64,000 bases of DNA from Micromonospora fulviviridis (GTDB lineage Bacteria > Actinomycetota > Actinomycetes > Mycobacteriales > Micromonosporaceae): assembly GCF_014648395.1 (NCBI RefSeq), contig NZ_BMRA01000001.1:624521-688520 (forward strand). The letters run 5' to 3'. Positions 53,508 to 62,359 of the stretch are shown piece after piece. How positions within the stretch are numbered: the first letter of the stretch is position 1; each line of letters begins with the position of its first letter. Made by a program: the position numbers and the translations under genes. A model generated the notes under the pieces. The model had not been told where the DNA came from. It saw only the letters and a program-made list of their open reading frames with translations, and did not search any database.

Positions 53508-55628
53508 ATGAGCGACCGTCCTCGGCTGCTCCCGCTGCTCGGCGCCACCCGCCACGGCGCCCGGGACGCCATGACCTGCCAGTACCGGTGCGGCAACGCC
53601 TGCGAGCACCCGGTGCCGAACCGATCCGACAACCCGTACTTCGGGGACCTGGTCGACGCCGAGGTCTCCCGGCGCGGCGTGGTGCGGGCCGGCGCCGCCG
53701 GCGCCCTCGTGCTCGGCTTCGGCGGGGCGGTGGCGGGCGCCCTCGCCGGCGCGGCCCCGGCCGCCGCCGCCCCCACCGCCCCGGCCGTCCCCGCTGCGGG
53801 CGAGGCCGCCGCGCCGGCCGGTGGGGTGGGCAGCGGCGCTCTGACCTTCAGGCCGATCCCGCCGAACAAGCTCGACACCCTGGTCGTGCCCAACGGGTAC
53901 GACCACGCGGTGGTCATCAAGTGGGGTGACCCGGTGGTGCCGGGCGCGCCCGCGTTCGACGTGCACGGGCAGACCGCCGCCGCGCAGTCGGAGCAGTTCG
54001 GCTACAACAACGACTTCGTCGGGGTGCTGCCGATCGACCGCAGGCGCGCGCTGCTGGTGGTCAACCACGAGTACACCAACGAGGACCTCATGTTCCCCGG
54101 CTTCACGAGCCAGGACGCGCTCTCGGTGGAGCAGTTGCGGGTGGCCATGGCCGCCCACGGCATGTCGGTGGTGGAGCTGGAGCGGGCCGACGGCTCCGGG
54201 CAGTGGCGGCCGGTGCGCAGCGGACGCCGGCAGTACAACCGGCGGGTCACCGCCCTGGCCACGAAGTTGGAGCTGACCGGCCCGGCCGTCGGCTCGGCCT
54301 GGCTGCGCACCGCCGCCGACCCCAAGGGTCGTACGGTCGTCGGCACGCTGAACAACTGCTCCGGCGGGGTCACCCCGTGGGGCACGGTGCTCTCCGGCGA
54401 GGAGAACTTCAACCAGTACTTCGTGGGCGGCGACGGCGCGCCCGAGGAGCTGAAGCCGAAGCTGGCCCGCTACGGCATCCCGACCGACGTGCGCTACCCC
54501 AGCGGCAGCCGGAAGTGGGAGCGCGCCGACGAGCGCTTCGACCTGGCGAAGCACCCGAACGAGGCGCACCGCTACGGCTGGGTCGTCGAGATCGACCCGT
54601 TCGACCCGGAGAGCCGCCCGCGCAAGCACACCGCGCTGGGCCGGTTCAAGCACGAGGGTGCCAACGTGATCGTCGCGAAGGACGGGCGCGTGGTCGCGTA
54701 CATGGGCGACGACGAGCGCTTCGACTACCTCTACAAGTTCGTCTCGGACAAGAAGTTCATGCCGGGCAACTCGTGGGTGGCCCGCAAGCACAACCTGACC
54801 CTGCTGGAGTCCGGCACGCTCTACGTGGCCGCCCTGGAGGGGAACAGCGCCGCCGAGATCGACGGCACCGGCAAGCTCCCCTCGGACGGTGCGTTCGACG
54901 GCCGGGGTCGCTGGATCAAGCTGGTCAGCGGCAACCGCTCGTACGTCGACGGGATGACCGCCGCCGACGTGCTGACCTTCACCCGCCTCGCGGGGGACAA
55001 GGTCGGCGCGACCAGGATGGACCGTCCGGAGGACGTCGAGCCGAGCCTGCTCACCGGCAAGATCTACGTGGCGCTGACCAACAACACCGACCGGGGCAAG
55101 GCCGGCAAGGCGGCGGCCGACGAGGCGAACCCGCGCAACCTCAACAAGCACGGGCAGATCCTGGAGCTGGTCGAGGACCGCGGCGACAACACCGCCGAGA
55201 CCTTCGCCTGGTCGCTGCCGATCGTCTGCGGCGACCCGGCCGACCCGTCGACCCACTTCGCCGGGTACGACAAGACCAAGGTCTCCCCCATCTCCTGCCC
55301 GGACAACGTCGCCTTCGACGCCACCGGCAACCTCTGGATCTCGACCGACGGCAACGCGCTGGGCAGCAACGACGGCCTCTTCGCCACCGCCGTCGAGGGC
55401 CCGGAGCGGGGTCACCTGAAGCAGTTCCTCACCGTGCCGCTCGGCGCGGAGACCTGCGGCCCGTTCATCACGAAGGACAACCGCTCGGTCTTCGTGGCCG
55501 TGCAGCACCCGGGCGAGATCACCGGCGCGTCGGTGGAGAACCCGGCCTCGACCTGGCCGGACGGCGACTTCGCGAAGCCCGCCGTGGTGGTCACCTGGCG
55601 CCTGGACGGCGGCCCCGTCGGCAGCTGA
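53508..55628 (+). CDS. phoX: PhoX-family alkaline phosphatase (Tat-exported)
   Basis: A 706-residue phosphatase for organic phosphate scavenging. A Cys-rich segment (CQYRCGNACEHP) near the start is followed by a twin-arginine motif (SRRGVVRAGAAG) and a hydrophobic region, so export is by Tat. The mature domain has the PhoX pattern (NNDFVGVLPI, VNHEYTNEDLMFPG, SGEENFNQYF) with Glu/Asp residues that in known PhoX bind Ca and Fe. GGAGG precedes the ATG at 53508. A PHO box lies upstream, so phosphate limitation should induce it. Confidence 0.94.
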   Translation: MSDRPRLLPLLGATRHGARDAMTCQYRCGNACEHPVPNRSDNPYFGDLVDAEVSRRGVVRAGAAGALVLGFGGAVAGALAGAAPAAAAPTAPAVPAAGEAAAPAGGVGSGALTFRPIPPNKLDTLVVPNGYDHAVVIKWGDPVVPGAPAFDVHGQTAAAQSEQFGYNNDFVGVLPIDRRRALLVVNHEYTNEDLMFPGFTSQDALSVEQLRVAMAAHGMSVVELERADGSGQWRPVRSGRRQYNRRVTALATKLELTGPAVGSAWLRTAADPKGRTVVGTLNNCSGGVTPWGTVLSGEENFNQYFVGGDGAPEELKPKLARYGIPTDVRYPSGSRKWERADERFDLAKHPNEAHRYGWVVEIDPFDPESRPRKHTALGRFKHEGANVIVAKDGRVVAYMGDDERFDYLYKFVSDKKFMPGNSWVARKHNLTLLESGTLYVAALEGNSAAEIDGTGKLPSDGAFDGRGRWIKLVSGNRSYVDGMTAADVLTFTRLAGDKVGATRMDRPEDVEPSLLTGKIYVALTNNTDRGKAGKAAADEANPRNLNKHGQILELVEDRGDNTAETFAWSLPIVCGDPADPSTHFAGYDKTKVSPISCPDNVAFDATGNLWISTDGNALGSNDGLFATAVEGPERGHLKQFLTVPLGAETCGPFITKDNRSVFVAVQHPGEITGASVENPASTWPDGDFAKPAVVVTWRLDGGPVGS

Positions 55629-55638
55629 CGTTCCTCCT

Positions 55639-55694
55639 GGCGGTCCGGCGCTGGACCGCCGACGTTGGGCCCCTTCCCCGCCGGGGAGGGGCCC
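55639..55694. terminator. double hairpin terminator between phoX and wrbA
   Basis: GGCGGTCC (55639-55646) pairs with GGACCGCC (55653-55660). A second stem (55667-55680 with 55683-55694, one bulge) follows, then TTC. It separates convergent genes. Confidence 0.75.
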
Positions 55695-55714
55695 TTCGCG
55701 TGCCCGCCGCCGGA

Positions 55715-56323
55715 TCAGGCGGCGCGGCGGGCCTTGAGGGCGGCGGCGGTGTCGACGACGCGGCGGGCCTGGTGGCGGGCCGCCTGGAGGGCCACCTCAC
55801 CGGGCGGGCCGTCACCGACCACGTGCGAGGTGCCGTAGGGGTTGCCCGACCGGAACTGGACGGGATCGGTGTAGCCGGGGGGAACGATGATGCCGCCCCA
55901 GTGGTAGAAGGTGTTGGCCAGCGCCAGGAGGGTGGACTCCTGCCCGCCGTGGGCCGTGTTGGAGGCGGTGAAGGCCGAGTACACCTTGTCCGCGAGCCTG
56001 CCCTGGAACCACAGCGGGCCGGTGGTGTCGATGAACGCCCGGAGCTGGCTGGCCGGGTTGCCGAAGCGGGTGGGGGTGCCGAACAGCACCGCGTCGGCCC
56101 ACTCCAGGTCGTCGTGGCCGGCCTCGGCGACGCCGGCGGTGTCCTGGAGGTGCCGCTCCCACTCCGGCCGGACGCCGACCGCCTCCGGTGGGGCCGTTTC
56201 GGCGACCTTGCGCAGTCGTACGACGGCACCGGCCTTCTCCGCGCCCTCGACGGCGGCCTGTGCCAGGGTGTGGATGGTGCCGGTGGCGCTGTAGTAGATG
56301 ATCGCGACGTGCACGGGTTCCAT
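55715..56323 (-). CDS. wrbA: NAD(P)H:quinone oxidoreductase WrbA-like
   Basis: A 202-residue flavodoxin-fold protein of WrbA type. VAIIYYSATGTIHTLAQAA is the FMN phosphate loop. FGTPTRFGNPASQLRAFIDTTGPLW and GGQESTLLALANTFYHWG complete the flavin and quinone sites. It reduces quinones by two electrons, avoiding semiquinone radicals. ATG at 56323 follows GGAAGGA. It is divergent from an ECF41 sigma gene and carries a matching promoter, so it is probably a target of that sigma factor. Confidence 0.92.
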   Translation of the reverse strand: MEPVHVAIIYYSATGTIHTLAQAAVEGAEKAGAVVRLRKVAETAPPEAVGVRPEWERHLQDTAGVAEAGHDDLEWADAVLFGTPTRFGNPASQLRAFIDTTGPLWFQGRLADKVYSAFTASNTAHGGQESTLLALANTFYHWGGIIVPPGYTDPVQFRSGNPYGTSHVVGDGPPGEVALQAARHQARRVVDTAAALKARRAA

Positions 56324-56358
56324 GTTCGGCTTCCTTCCGGTGCGGTTCTGCCCGGTAC

Positions 56359-56422
56359 GACGGAACGGCCCGGCGACATGTGAGGTGGCGCCCGACCTCA
56401 CAGTCCGGTGCGACGGTTCGTC
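56359..56422. promoter_or_regulatory. divergent ECF41-type promoter pair
   Basis: Plus strand: ACCTCACA (56395-56402), 16 bases, CGTC (56419-56422). Minus strand: ACCTCACA (56386-56379), 16 bases, CGTC (56362-56359). Both continue CGTCGTA. The known ECF41 consensus is TGTCACA about 16-17 bases before CGTC. The two elements form a perfect 8-base inverted repeat. Confidence 0.8.
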
Positions 56423-56463
56423 GTAAGGGGTGGGGCAGAACGTCCGAGGGAGCCGGTGACACC

Positions 56464-57378
56464 ATGATCAACCCGTCCGATCCGGGCCTGAGCGCGATCC
56501 TGAGCGAGCGGCGTCGACTGACCAACCTCGCGTACCGGCTGCTCGGCTCGCTGGCCGATGCGGAGGACGTCGTGCAGGAGACGTTCGCCCGCTGGTACGC
56601 CATGTCCCCACCGCAGCGGGACGCCATCGACTCCCCCGGCGCCTGGCTGGCGACCGTCGCCAGCCGGATCTGCCTCGACCTGCTCGGCTCGGCACGGGCC
56701 AGGCGCGAGCGCTACGTGGGCGAGTGGATCCCGGAGCCGTTGCCCGACCGTACCGAGTGGACCGGCGGGCGGCCGGGCGCCGGCACCGCCGACCCGGCCG
56801 ACCGGGTCACCCTCGACGAGTCGGTCAACATGGCCTTCCTCGTCGTACTCGAGGCGATGACCCCGGCCGAGCGCGTCGCGTTCGTCCTGCACGACGTCTT
56901 CCGCTACCCCTTCGCCGAAGTGGCCGAGATCGTGGGCCGTACCCCGGCGGCCTGCCGCCAGCTGGCGACGTCGGCCCGCCGGCGCGTACGCAGCGCGCGC
57001 CCGGACGCGGTCCCGGCGGCCCGGCGCGCCGAGATCGTCCGGGCCTTCAAGGTGGCCTGGGAGGCCAAGGACATCGACGCCCTCGTCGGCCTGCTGGCCC
57101 CCGACGCCACGGCGACCGGCGACGGCGGCGGGCTCGTCACCGCCGCGCTCCACCCGGTCGAGGGCGCCGAGCAGGTCGCACGCTTCTTCGCCGCCCGGCC
57201 CGCCGCAGCACCCGGCCTGACGCTCGTGGAGCGTACGGTCAACGGCCAGCCGGGGCTGGTGGCTCAACTGGACGGCGTCACCGTGTCGGTGATGGCGTTC
57301 GACGTCGCCGGCAACCGGATCGAGCACATCTGGGCGGTGCTGAACCCCGAGAAGCTCCAGCCCTGGACGGCGGGCTGA
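56464..57378 (+). CDS. sigJ: ECF41 (SigJ-type) sigma factor with SnoaL-like C-terminal domain
   Basis: A 304-residue protein. Sigma regions 2 and 4 (RRLTNLAYRLLGSLADAEDVVQETF; TPAERVAFVLHDVFRYPFAEVAEIVG) are followed by a SnoaL/NTF2-like extension of about 100 residues. Family marks of ECF41 are present: WIPEPL in the linker, DGGG (near 221), and NPEKL close to the C terminus. In this group the C-terminal domain controls activity instead of an anti-sigma factor. The usual neighbour is a carboxymuconolactone decarboxylase or oxidoreductase; here it is WrbA. The upstream promoter implies autoregulation. Confidence 0.93.
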   Translation: MINPSDPGLSAILSERRRLTNLAYRLLGSLADAEDVVQETFARWYAMSPPQRDAIDSPGAWLATVASRICLDLLGSARARRERYVGEWIPEPLPDRTEWTGGRPGAGTADPADRVTLDESVNMAFLVVLEAMTPAERVAFVLHDVFRYPFAEVAEIVGRTPAACRQLATSARRRVRSARPDAVPAARRAEIVRAFKVAWEAKDIDALVGLLAPDATATGDGGGLVTAALHPVEGAEQVARFFAARPAAAPGLTLVERTVNGQPGLVAQLDGVTVSVMAFDVAGNRIEHIWAVLNPEKLQPWTAG

Positions 57379-57396
57379 CCGGCACCGACCGGGGTC

Positions 57397-58179
57397 TCAG
57401 GCGTCGGCGGCGATGCCGTCGGCGACCGCGCGGGCGACGGTGAGCAGCTTGGCCCGGACCACCCGGGCCGAGGTCATCATCTCGCTGGCCGGCAGCGCGC
57501 AGGCCAGCACCACCCGGCGCTCGATGTCCTTGTCCGGGGTGACCAGCACCGCCGCGCACGCCACCCCCTGCCGGAACTGCCCCAGCTCCAACTGCATGCC
57601 GCGCCGGTCGCCGGCGGCCAGGTCGGCCTCGAACGCCTCGACGGTGGTGAGGGTGGCGCCGGTGAACGGGCGCATGCCGTATTCCCGCAGGTAGCGGAAG
57701 CGCTGCTCGGCGGTGAGGGTAGCGAGCAGGCTCTTGCCGAGCGCGGTGGCGTGCGCCCCCTCGTCGAAGCCGGGCACCAGGTCCTCCAGGTACGGCGAGC
57801 GCGGCCCCTCGGCGACCGCCGTGACGGCCACCTGGCCGCCCACGAAGCGGCCCAGGTAGTGGCTCCAGCCGGTGTCCGCCGCGGCCCGCCGCAGCGCCTC
57901 GCCGACCGGCGGCGGCCCGCGGAACGCGGTGACCAGCTCGCGGTAGCGGTCGGCGACCTCCAGCCCGACGATGTACGTGCCGTCCTCCCGGCGGATCACG
58001 TAGCCCTCGTAGGCCAGCGTGCGCACCAGGTGGTAGGTGGTGGCGACGGTCAGCTCGCAGCGGCGGGCGATCTGCTTGACGGTGAGCCCTTTCGGCGCAC
58101 GGCCGACCGACTCGAGCACTCGTAGCGCGCGGGAGACACTTCGGATCAGGTCCGAAGGTTCCGCCAAGGGGTCACGCAC
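57397..58179 (-). CDS. IclR-family transcriptional regulator
   Basis: A 260-residue regulator. An N-terminal winged helix (KGLTVKQIARRCELTVATTYHLVRTL) is followed by the IclR effector domain (GFDEGAHATALGKSLLATL, then GVACAAVLVTP). The effector pocket is typical of small aromatic or organic acids, but the ligand is unknown. GTG at 58179 gives proper spacing from GGAGG; GTG 58185 is adjacent to it. It is divergent from an MFS transporter gene, its likely target. Confidence 0.88.
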   Translation of the reverse strand: MRDPLAEPSDLIRSVSRALRVLESVGRAPKGLTVKQIARRCELTVATTYHLVRTLAYEGYVIRREDGTYIVGLEVADRYRELVTAFRGPPPVGEALRRAAADTGWSHYLGRFVGGQVAVTAVAEGPRSPYLEDLVPGFDEGAHATALGKSLLATLTAEQRFRYLREYGMRPFTGATLTTVEAFEADLAAGDRRGMQLELGQFRQGVACAAVLVTPDKDIERRVVLACALPASEMMTSARVVRAKLLTVARAVADGIAADA

Positions 58180-58334
58180 AACCACCTCCGCCGCCGGGGA
58201 CTTACACCATATGAAAAACAGGCCGAGTGCGAAATGCCTGTTCGGATCGAGGATGCCAGATCACCGGGCACGGACCGTGCACCGACAGACACGATCAGCT
58301 GCCGAAACGTGATCGGCGTAGGTTTGGGCGGACC

Positions 58335-59513
58335 ATGACCGAAACCTTGCCGCACCCCGCTCCACCCGCGTTCCGGCGTACCGTCACCGTCAACGCGGGT
58401 GCGATCGCCACCACGATCGCCTGCGTCCTGCCCGTCTTCCTGGTCGGCGGGCTCGCCGTGCAGATGGGCGACGACCTCGACTTCACCCCCGCCCGGCTCG
58501 GCCTGGCCGTCTCGGTCTACTTCGGCGTCAGCGCCCTCGCCTCGGTCCCTTCCGGCGCCCTGGTCGAGCGGTACGGGCCGGCCGTGGTGGCCCGCGCCGG
58601 CATCCTGCTCTCCGCCGGCTCGCTGCTGGCCGTGGCGGGGCTGGCCCGGTCGTACCCGGTGCTGGTGGCGCTGCTCGCGCTCAGCGCCGCCGCCAACGCC
58701 CTCGGCCAGCTCGCCAGCAACGCGGCGCTGGCCCGGCACGTGCCCGCCCACCGGCAGGGGCTCTCCTTCGGGCTGAAGCAGGCCGCAATCCCGGTCTCCA
58801 CCCTGCTGGCCGGCGCGGCGGTGCCGACCCTCGCGCTGACCGCCGGCTGGCGCTGGGCGTTCGTGGTGGCGGCCCTCGCGGCGCTGGCCGCGCTGCCGGC
58901 CGTACCGCCGGCCGGGCGGGACGGGGTCCGGCGTACCGCCGCCGGGCCGGCCGGCCGGGCCACGACGGCGCTCGTGGTGGTCGGCGTGGCGGCGACCCTG
59001 GCGGCCGCCGCGGCGAACGCGCTGGGCACCTTCGTGGTCGACTCGGCGGCCGGCCGGGGGCTGTCCCCGGCGCTGGCCGGCCTCACCCTCACCCTGGGCA
59101 GCGCGGTCTGCGTGGCGGCCCGGGTGGGCGCCGGCTGGCTGGCCGACCGGCGGGAGACCGGCCACGTCGCGCTGATCGCCGGGATGCTGGTGGTGGGCGC
59201 GGTGGGGCTGGTCCTGCTCGCGGTGTCCGGCCCGGTGCCGCTGGTGGCCGGCGTGGTGCTCGGCTTCGGCCTCGGCTGGGCCTGGCCCGGGCTGATGAAC
59301 TTCGCGGTGGTCCGGCTCCACCCGCAGGCCCCGGCCGCCGCCACCTCGATCACCCAGACCGGGGTGTACGCGGGCGGCTGCGTCGGCCCGCTGGGCCTCG
59401 GCACGATCGCCGACCTGGCCGGCTACCCGGCGATGTGGGGCACCGCGGCGGCGGCCATGCTCCTGGCCGCCCTGTGCATGCTCATCGGCAGCCGGCTGCT
59501 GTCCCGCCCCTGA
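58335..59513 (+). CDS. MFS transporter
   Basis: A 392-residue membrane protein with 12 predicted helices. The motif LVERYGPAVVARAGILLSAG fits the MFS loop 2-3 A-motif, and a second related loop (AGWLADRRETGH) starts the C-terminal half. The substrate is unknown; CynX/NimT-like transporters are the nearest look. Start ATG at 58335, without a strong ribosome-binding site. It is divergent from IclR and ends at an inverted repeat. Confidence 0.85.
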   Translation: MTETLPHPAPPAFRRTVTVNAGAIATTIACVLPVFLVGGLAVQMGDDLDFTPARLGLAVSVYFGVSALASVPSGALVERYGPAVVARAGILLSAGSLLAVAGLARSYPVLVALLALSAAANALGQLASNAALARHVPAHRQGLSFGLKQAAIPVSTLLAGAAVPTLALTAGWRWAFVVAALAALAALPAVPPAGRDGVRRTAAGPAGRATTALVVVGVAATLAAAAANALGTFVVDSAAGRGLSPALAGLTLTLGSAVCVAARVGAGWLADRRETGHVALIAGMLVVGAVGLVLLAVSGPVPLVAGVVLGFGLGWAWPGLMNFAVVRLHPQAPAAATSITQTGVYAGGCVGPLGLGTIADLAGYPAMWGTAAAAMLLAALCMLIGSRLLSRP

Positions 59514-59542
59514 GGGTGGTGCGCCGGGACCGCCCCGCCTCG

Positions 59543-59600
59543 TTGATCAAGAAGTTCGCGTCCGGAACCGGGCAGGCGTGGACGCGAACTTCCTGATCGA
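59543..59600. repeat. long inverted repeat between MFS and polyprenyl synthase genes
   Basis: A 21-base arm (59543-59563) matches the complement of 59580-59600 at 19 of 21 positions, with a 16-base spacer. The core is GAAGTTCGCGTCC. It lies between convergent genes and may act as a bidirectional terminator or a dispersed palindromic element. Confidence 0.75.
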
Positions 59601-59635
59601 CAGAGGGGGCGGGGCCGATGGCGGCCCGGAGGTCG

Positions 59636-60718
59636 TCAGCTGGTGCGGTCGGCGATGTAGTCGCAGAGGGACTCCAGGGCGCGGCGGGCCGGGCCCTCGG
59701 GGAGCGGCGCGAGCCGGACGCGGGCGTCCTCGGCGTAGCTGCGGACCGTCTCGCGGGCGCGCTTGAGCGCCGGGGACTCCCGGAGCAGGCCGAGGGCCTC
59801 GGCGTGCAGCGCGTCGTCGACCAGCGGGCCGGTCGCCAGGATCTCCCGGAGCCGGACGCTGGCCGCGTCGGAGTCGTCGGAGGCGAGCGCGTAGAGCACC
59901 GGCAGGGTCGGCACGCCCTCGCGCAGGTCGGTGCCGGGCGTCTTGCCCGACTGCACCGACTCGCTGGCGATGTCCAGCAGGTCGTCGGAGAGCTGGAAGG
60001 CCACCCCGATGATCTCGCCGTAGCCGGCCAGCGCCTCGACGTGCTCGGCGGACGCACCGCCGAACATACCGCCGAAGCGGGCCGAGGTGGCGATCAGCGA
60101 ACCGGTCTTCTCGGCGATGACGTGCAGGTAGTGCGCGACCGGGTCGGTGCCGCGCGGGCCGACCGTCTCGGCGATCTGCCCGTGCACCAGCCGGGCGAAG
60201 GTGCGCGCCTGCAGGCGCACGGCCTCCGGGCCCAGGTCGGCCGAGATGTCCGCGGCCCGGGCGAAGAGGTAGTCGCCGACCAGGATGGCCACCGAGTTGG
60301 TCCAGCGGGAGTTGGCGCTCGGGGCACCCCGGCGCACGACCGCCTCGTCCATGACGTCGTCGTGGTAGAGCGTCGCCAGGTGGGTGAGCTCCATCACCAC
60401 GGCGGCGGGCACGACCTCCGCGCCGTCCGGGTCGCCGAACTGGGCGCCCAGCGCCACCAGCAGCGGCCGGAACCGCTTGCCGCCGGCCTCGACCAGGTGC
60501 CGGGCCGCCTCGGTGACGAGCGGGTCGGCGCTGGCCACGCTGGCACGCAGATCGGTCTCGACCCGCTCCAGGAGACCCAGCACGGACGCCTCGACCCGCG
60601 GATCGGCGAGGTGCAGGCCGAGCGCGCCGAACTGACCCGTGCCCTCCGGGCCCGGACGACCGCCCGGGCCGGTGGCACCTGAACGCTCGCCAGCCGGAAT
60701 CACCACGCCATCAACCAT
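59636..60718 (-). CDS. polyprenyl (isoprenyl) diphosphate synthase
   Basis: A 360-residue trans-prenyltransferase. FARM motif DDVMD (in LYHDDVMDEA) and SARM DDLLD (in QLSDDLLDIA) bind Mg-diphosphate, and GGKRFRP is the usual IPP-binding entry motif. It lies directly after the nuo operon, as in Streptomyces, so menaquinone side-chain synthesis (for example heptaprenyl or longer) is likely. The product length cannot be read with certainty. The first 30 residues are Gly/Pro-rich and variable. A hairpin at 60758-60793 separates it from nuoN. Confidence 0.92.
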   Translation of the reverse strand: MVDGVVIPAGERSGATGPGGRPGPEGTGQFGALGLHLADPRVEASVLGLLERVETDLRASVASADPLVTEAARHLVEAGGKRFRPLLVALGAQFGDPDGAEVVPAAVVMELTHLATLYHDDVMDEAVVRRGAPSANSRWTNSVAILVGDYLFARAADISADLGPEAVRLQARTFARLVHGQIAETVGPRGTDPVAHYLHVIAEKTGSLIATSARFGGMFGGASAEHVEALAGYGEIIGVAFQLSDDLLDIASESVQSGKTPGTDLREGVPTLPVLYALASDDSDAASVRLREILATGPLVDDALHAEALGLLRESPALKRARETVRSYAEDARVRLAPLPEGPARRALESLCDYIADRTS

Positions 60719-60757
60719 GCCACACCCGTTCGACCTGCCCGGCGAGGGGGATACGGA

Positions 60758-60793
60758 CCGGGGGCCGGCACGCCTCGGCGTACCGGCCCCCGG
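60758..60793 (-). terminator. nuo operon terminator
   Basis: A 17-base stem (60758-60774 with 60777-60793) with one mismatch, just beyond the nuoN stop on the minus strand. Confidence 0.75.
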
Positions 60794-60805
60794 GCGGAAC
60801 CTGGG

Positions 60806-62359
60806 TCATCGCACGAATTCGGCGGCACCGTTGGCCAGGTCGAGCAGGGGCGCCGGGGCGACACCCAGGACCAGCGTGGCGAGCACGCCGATGACCAGGG
60901 CCGCCGAGGTGAGCGCGCCCGGCACGGTGACCGTCGGGGTGGCGTCGCCGGGCTCGGAGAGCCACATCATCACCACGACCCGCAGGTACGGGAAGGCCAG
61001 CACCATGCTGGTCAGCACGCCGGCGATCACCAGCCAGGCCTGGTTCGCGTCCAGCGCCGGGGCGAAGACGGCGAACTTGCTGGTGAACCCGCTGGTGAGC
61101 GGGATACCGGCGAAGGCCAGCAGGATGAACGTGAAGATCGCCGCGAAGAACGGCGACCGGCGGCCCAGCCCGGCCCAGCGGGACAGGTGGGTGGCCTCCC
61201 CGTCGGCGTCCCGGACCAGGGTCACCACGGCGAACGCGGCGAGCACCGAGAAGCCGTACGCGACCAGGTAGAACATCGTGCCGGAGAGCCCCTCCTTGCT
61301 GGGCGCCAGCACGCCCACCAGCAGGTAGCCCGCGTTCGCGATCGACGAGTACGCCAGCAGCCGCTTGATGTCCGTCTGGGTGACCGCCAGCACCGCGCCG
61401 ACCAGCATGGTCAGCACCGCCACCGCGCCGAGCACCGGGGTGAAGTCCCAGGAGGCCCCGGCGAAGGCCACGTGGAAGACCCGCAGCAGGGCGCCGAACG
61501 CGGCGACCTTGGTGCAGGCGGCCATGAAGCCGGTCACCGGGGTCGGCGCGCCCTGGTAGACGTCCGGGGTCCAGACGTGGAACGGGGCGGCGGCGGCCTT
61601 GAAGAGCAGGCCGATGGCGAGCAGCGCCATGCCGGCGAAGAGCAGCACCGGGCTGGACGAGGACTCGGACACCGCGGCGTGCACGGTGGCGAAGTCGACG
61701 CCGGCGCCCCGGCCCGGGATCCCCGAGGTGAAGCCGTAGATCAGGGCCACGCCGAAGAGGAAGAACGCCGAGGCGTACGCGCCGAGCATGAAGTACTTCA
61801 GCGCGGCCTCCTGGCTCAGCAGCCGCCGGCGGCGGGCCAGCGCGCAGAGCAGGTAGAGCGGCAGCGAGAAGACCTCGAGCGCGATGAACATGGTCAGCAG
61901 GTCGTTCGCCGCCACGAAGATCAGCATGCCGCCGATCGCGAAGGTGACCAGCGGGTACACCTCGGTGGTGCCGCCCATGCCGTCGGCCTGCCGCCGGTCG
62001 TCGGCCGAGTCGGCGGTGACCGCGGCGTGGGCCACGAAGGCCCCGCCCCGCTCCACCGTGCGCTCGCCGACCAGCAGCAGCGCCATGGCCGCCAGGATCA
62101 GGATGGCGCCCTGGAGGAAGAGCGTCGGCCCGTCCACCGCGATGGCCTGGCCGGCGGTGATCAGCCGATCGTCGGCGTTCAGGATCACCATGACCAGCGC
62201 GGCGGCCACCGCGAGCAGGGCGAGCCCGAGCTGCACCGCGTTGCGCAGGCGGCGCGGCACGAACGCCTCGACCAGGACGCCGACCAGGGCGGCGCCCAGC
62301 ATGATCAGGATGGGAGCGAGCGCCGCGTAGTCGATCGACGGCAACTTCAGCTCGGTCAT
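60806..62359 (-). CDS. nuoN: NADH-quinone oxidoreductase subunit N
   Basis: Antiporter-like membrane subunit of respiratory complex I, involved in proton translocation; 517 residues with about 14 helices. Typical parts: LEVFSLPLYLLCALARRR with the conserved Glu, APFHVWTPDVYQGAPTPVTGFMA with the Lys/His channel residues upstream (LLFKAAAAPFH), and YSSIANAGYLLVG. It overlaps nuoM by four bases. It is the last gene of the nuo operon. Confidence 0.96.
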   Translation of the reverse strand: MTELKLPSIDYAALAPILIMLGAALVGVLVEAFVPRRLRNAVQLGLALLAVAAALVMVILNADDRLITAGQAIAVDGPTLFLQGAILILAAMALLLVGERTVERGGAFVAHAAVTADSADDRRQADGMGGTTEVYPLVTFAIGGMLIFVAANDLLTMFIALEVFSLPLYLLCALARRRRLLSQEAALKYFMLGAYASAFFLFGVALIYGFTSGIPGRGAGVDFATVHAAVSESSSSPVLLFAGMALLAIGLLFKAAAAPFHVWTPDVYQGAPTPVTGFMAACTKVAAFGALLRVFHVAFAGASWDFTPVLGAVAVLTMLVGAVLAVTQTDIKRLLAYSSIANAGYLLVGVLAPSKEGLSGTMFYLVAYGFSVLAAFAVVTLVRDADGEATHLSRWAGLGRRSPFFAAIFTFILLAFAGIPLTSGFTSKFAVFAPALDANQAWLVIAGVLTSMVLAFPYLRVVVMMWLSEPGDATPTVTVPGALTSAALVIGVLATLVLGVAPAPLLDLANGAAEFVR

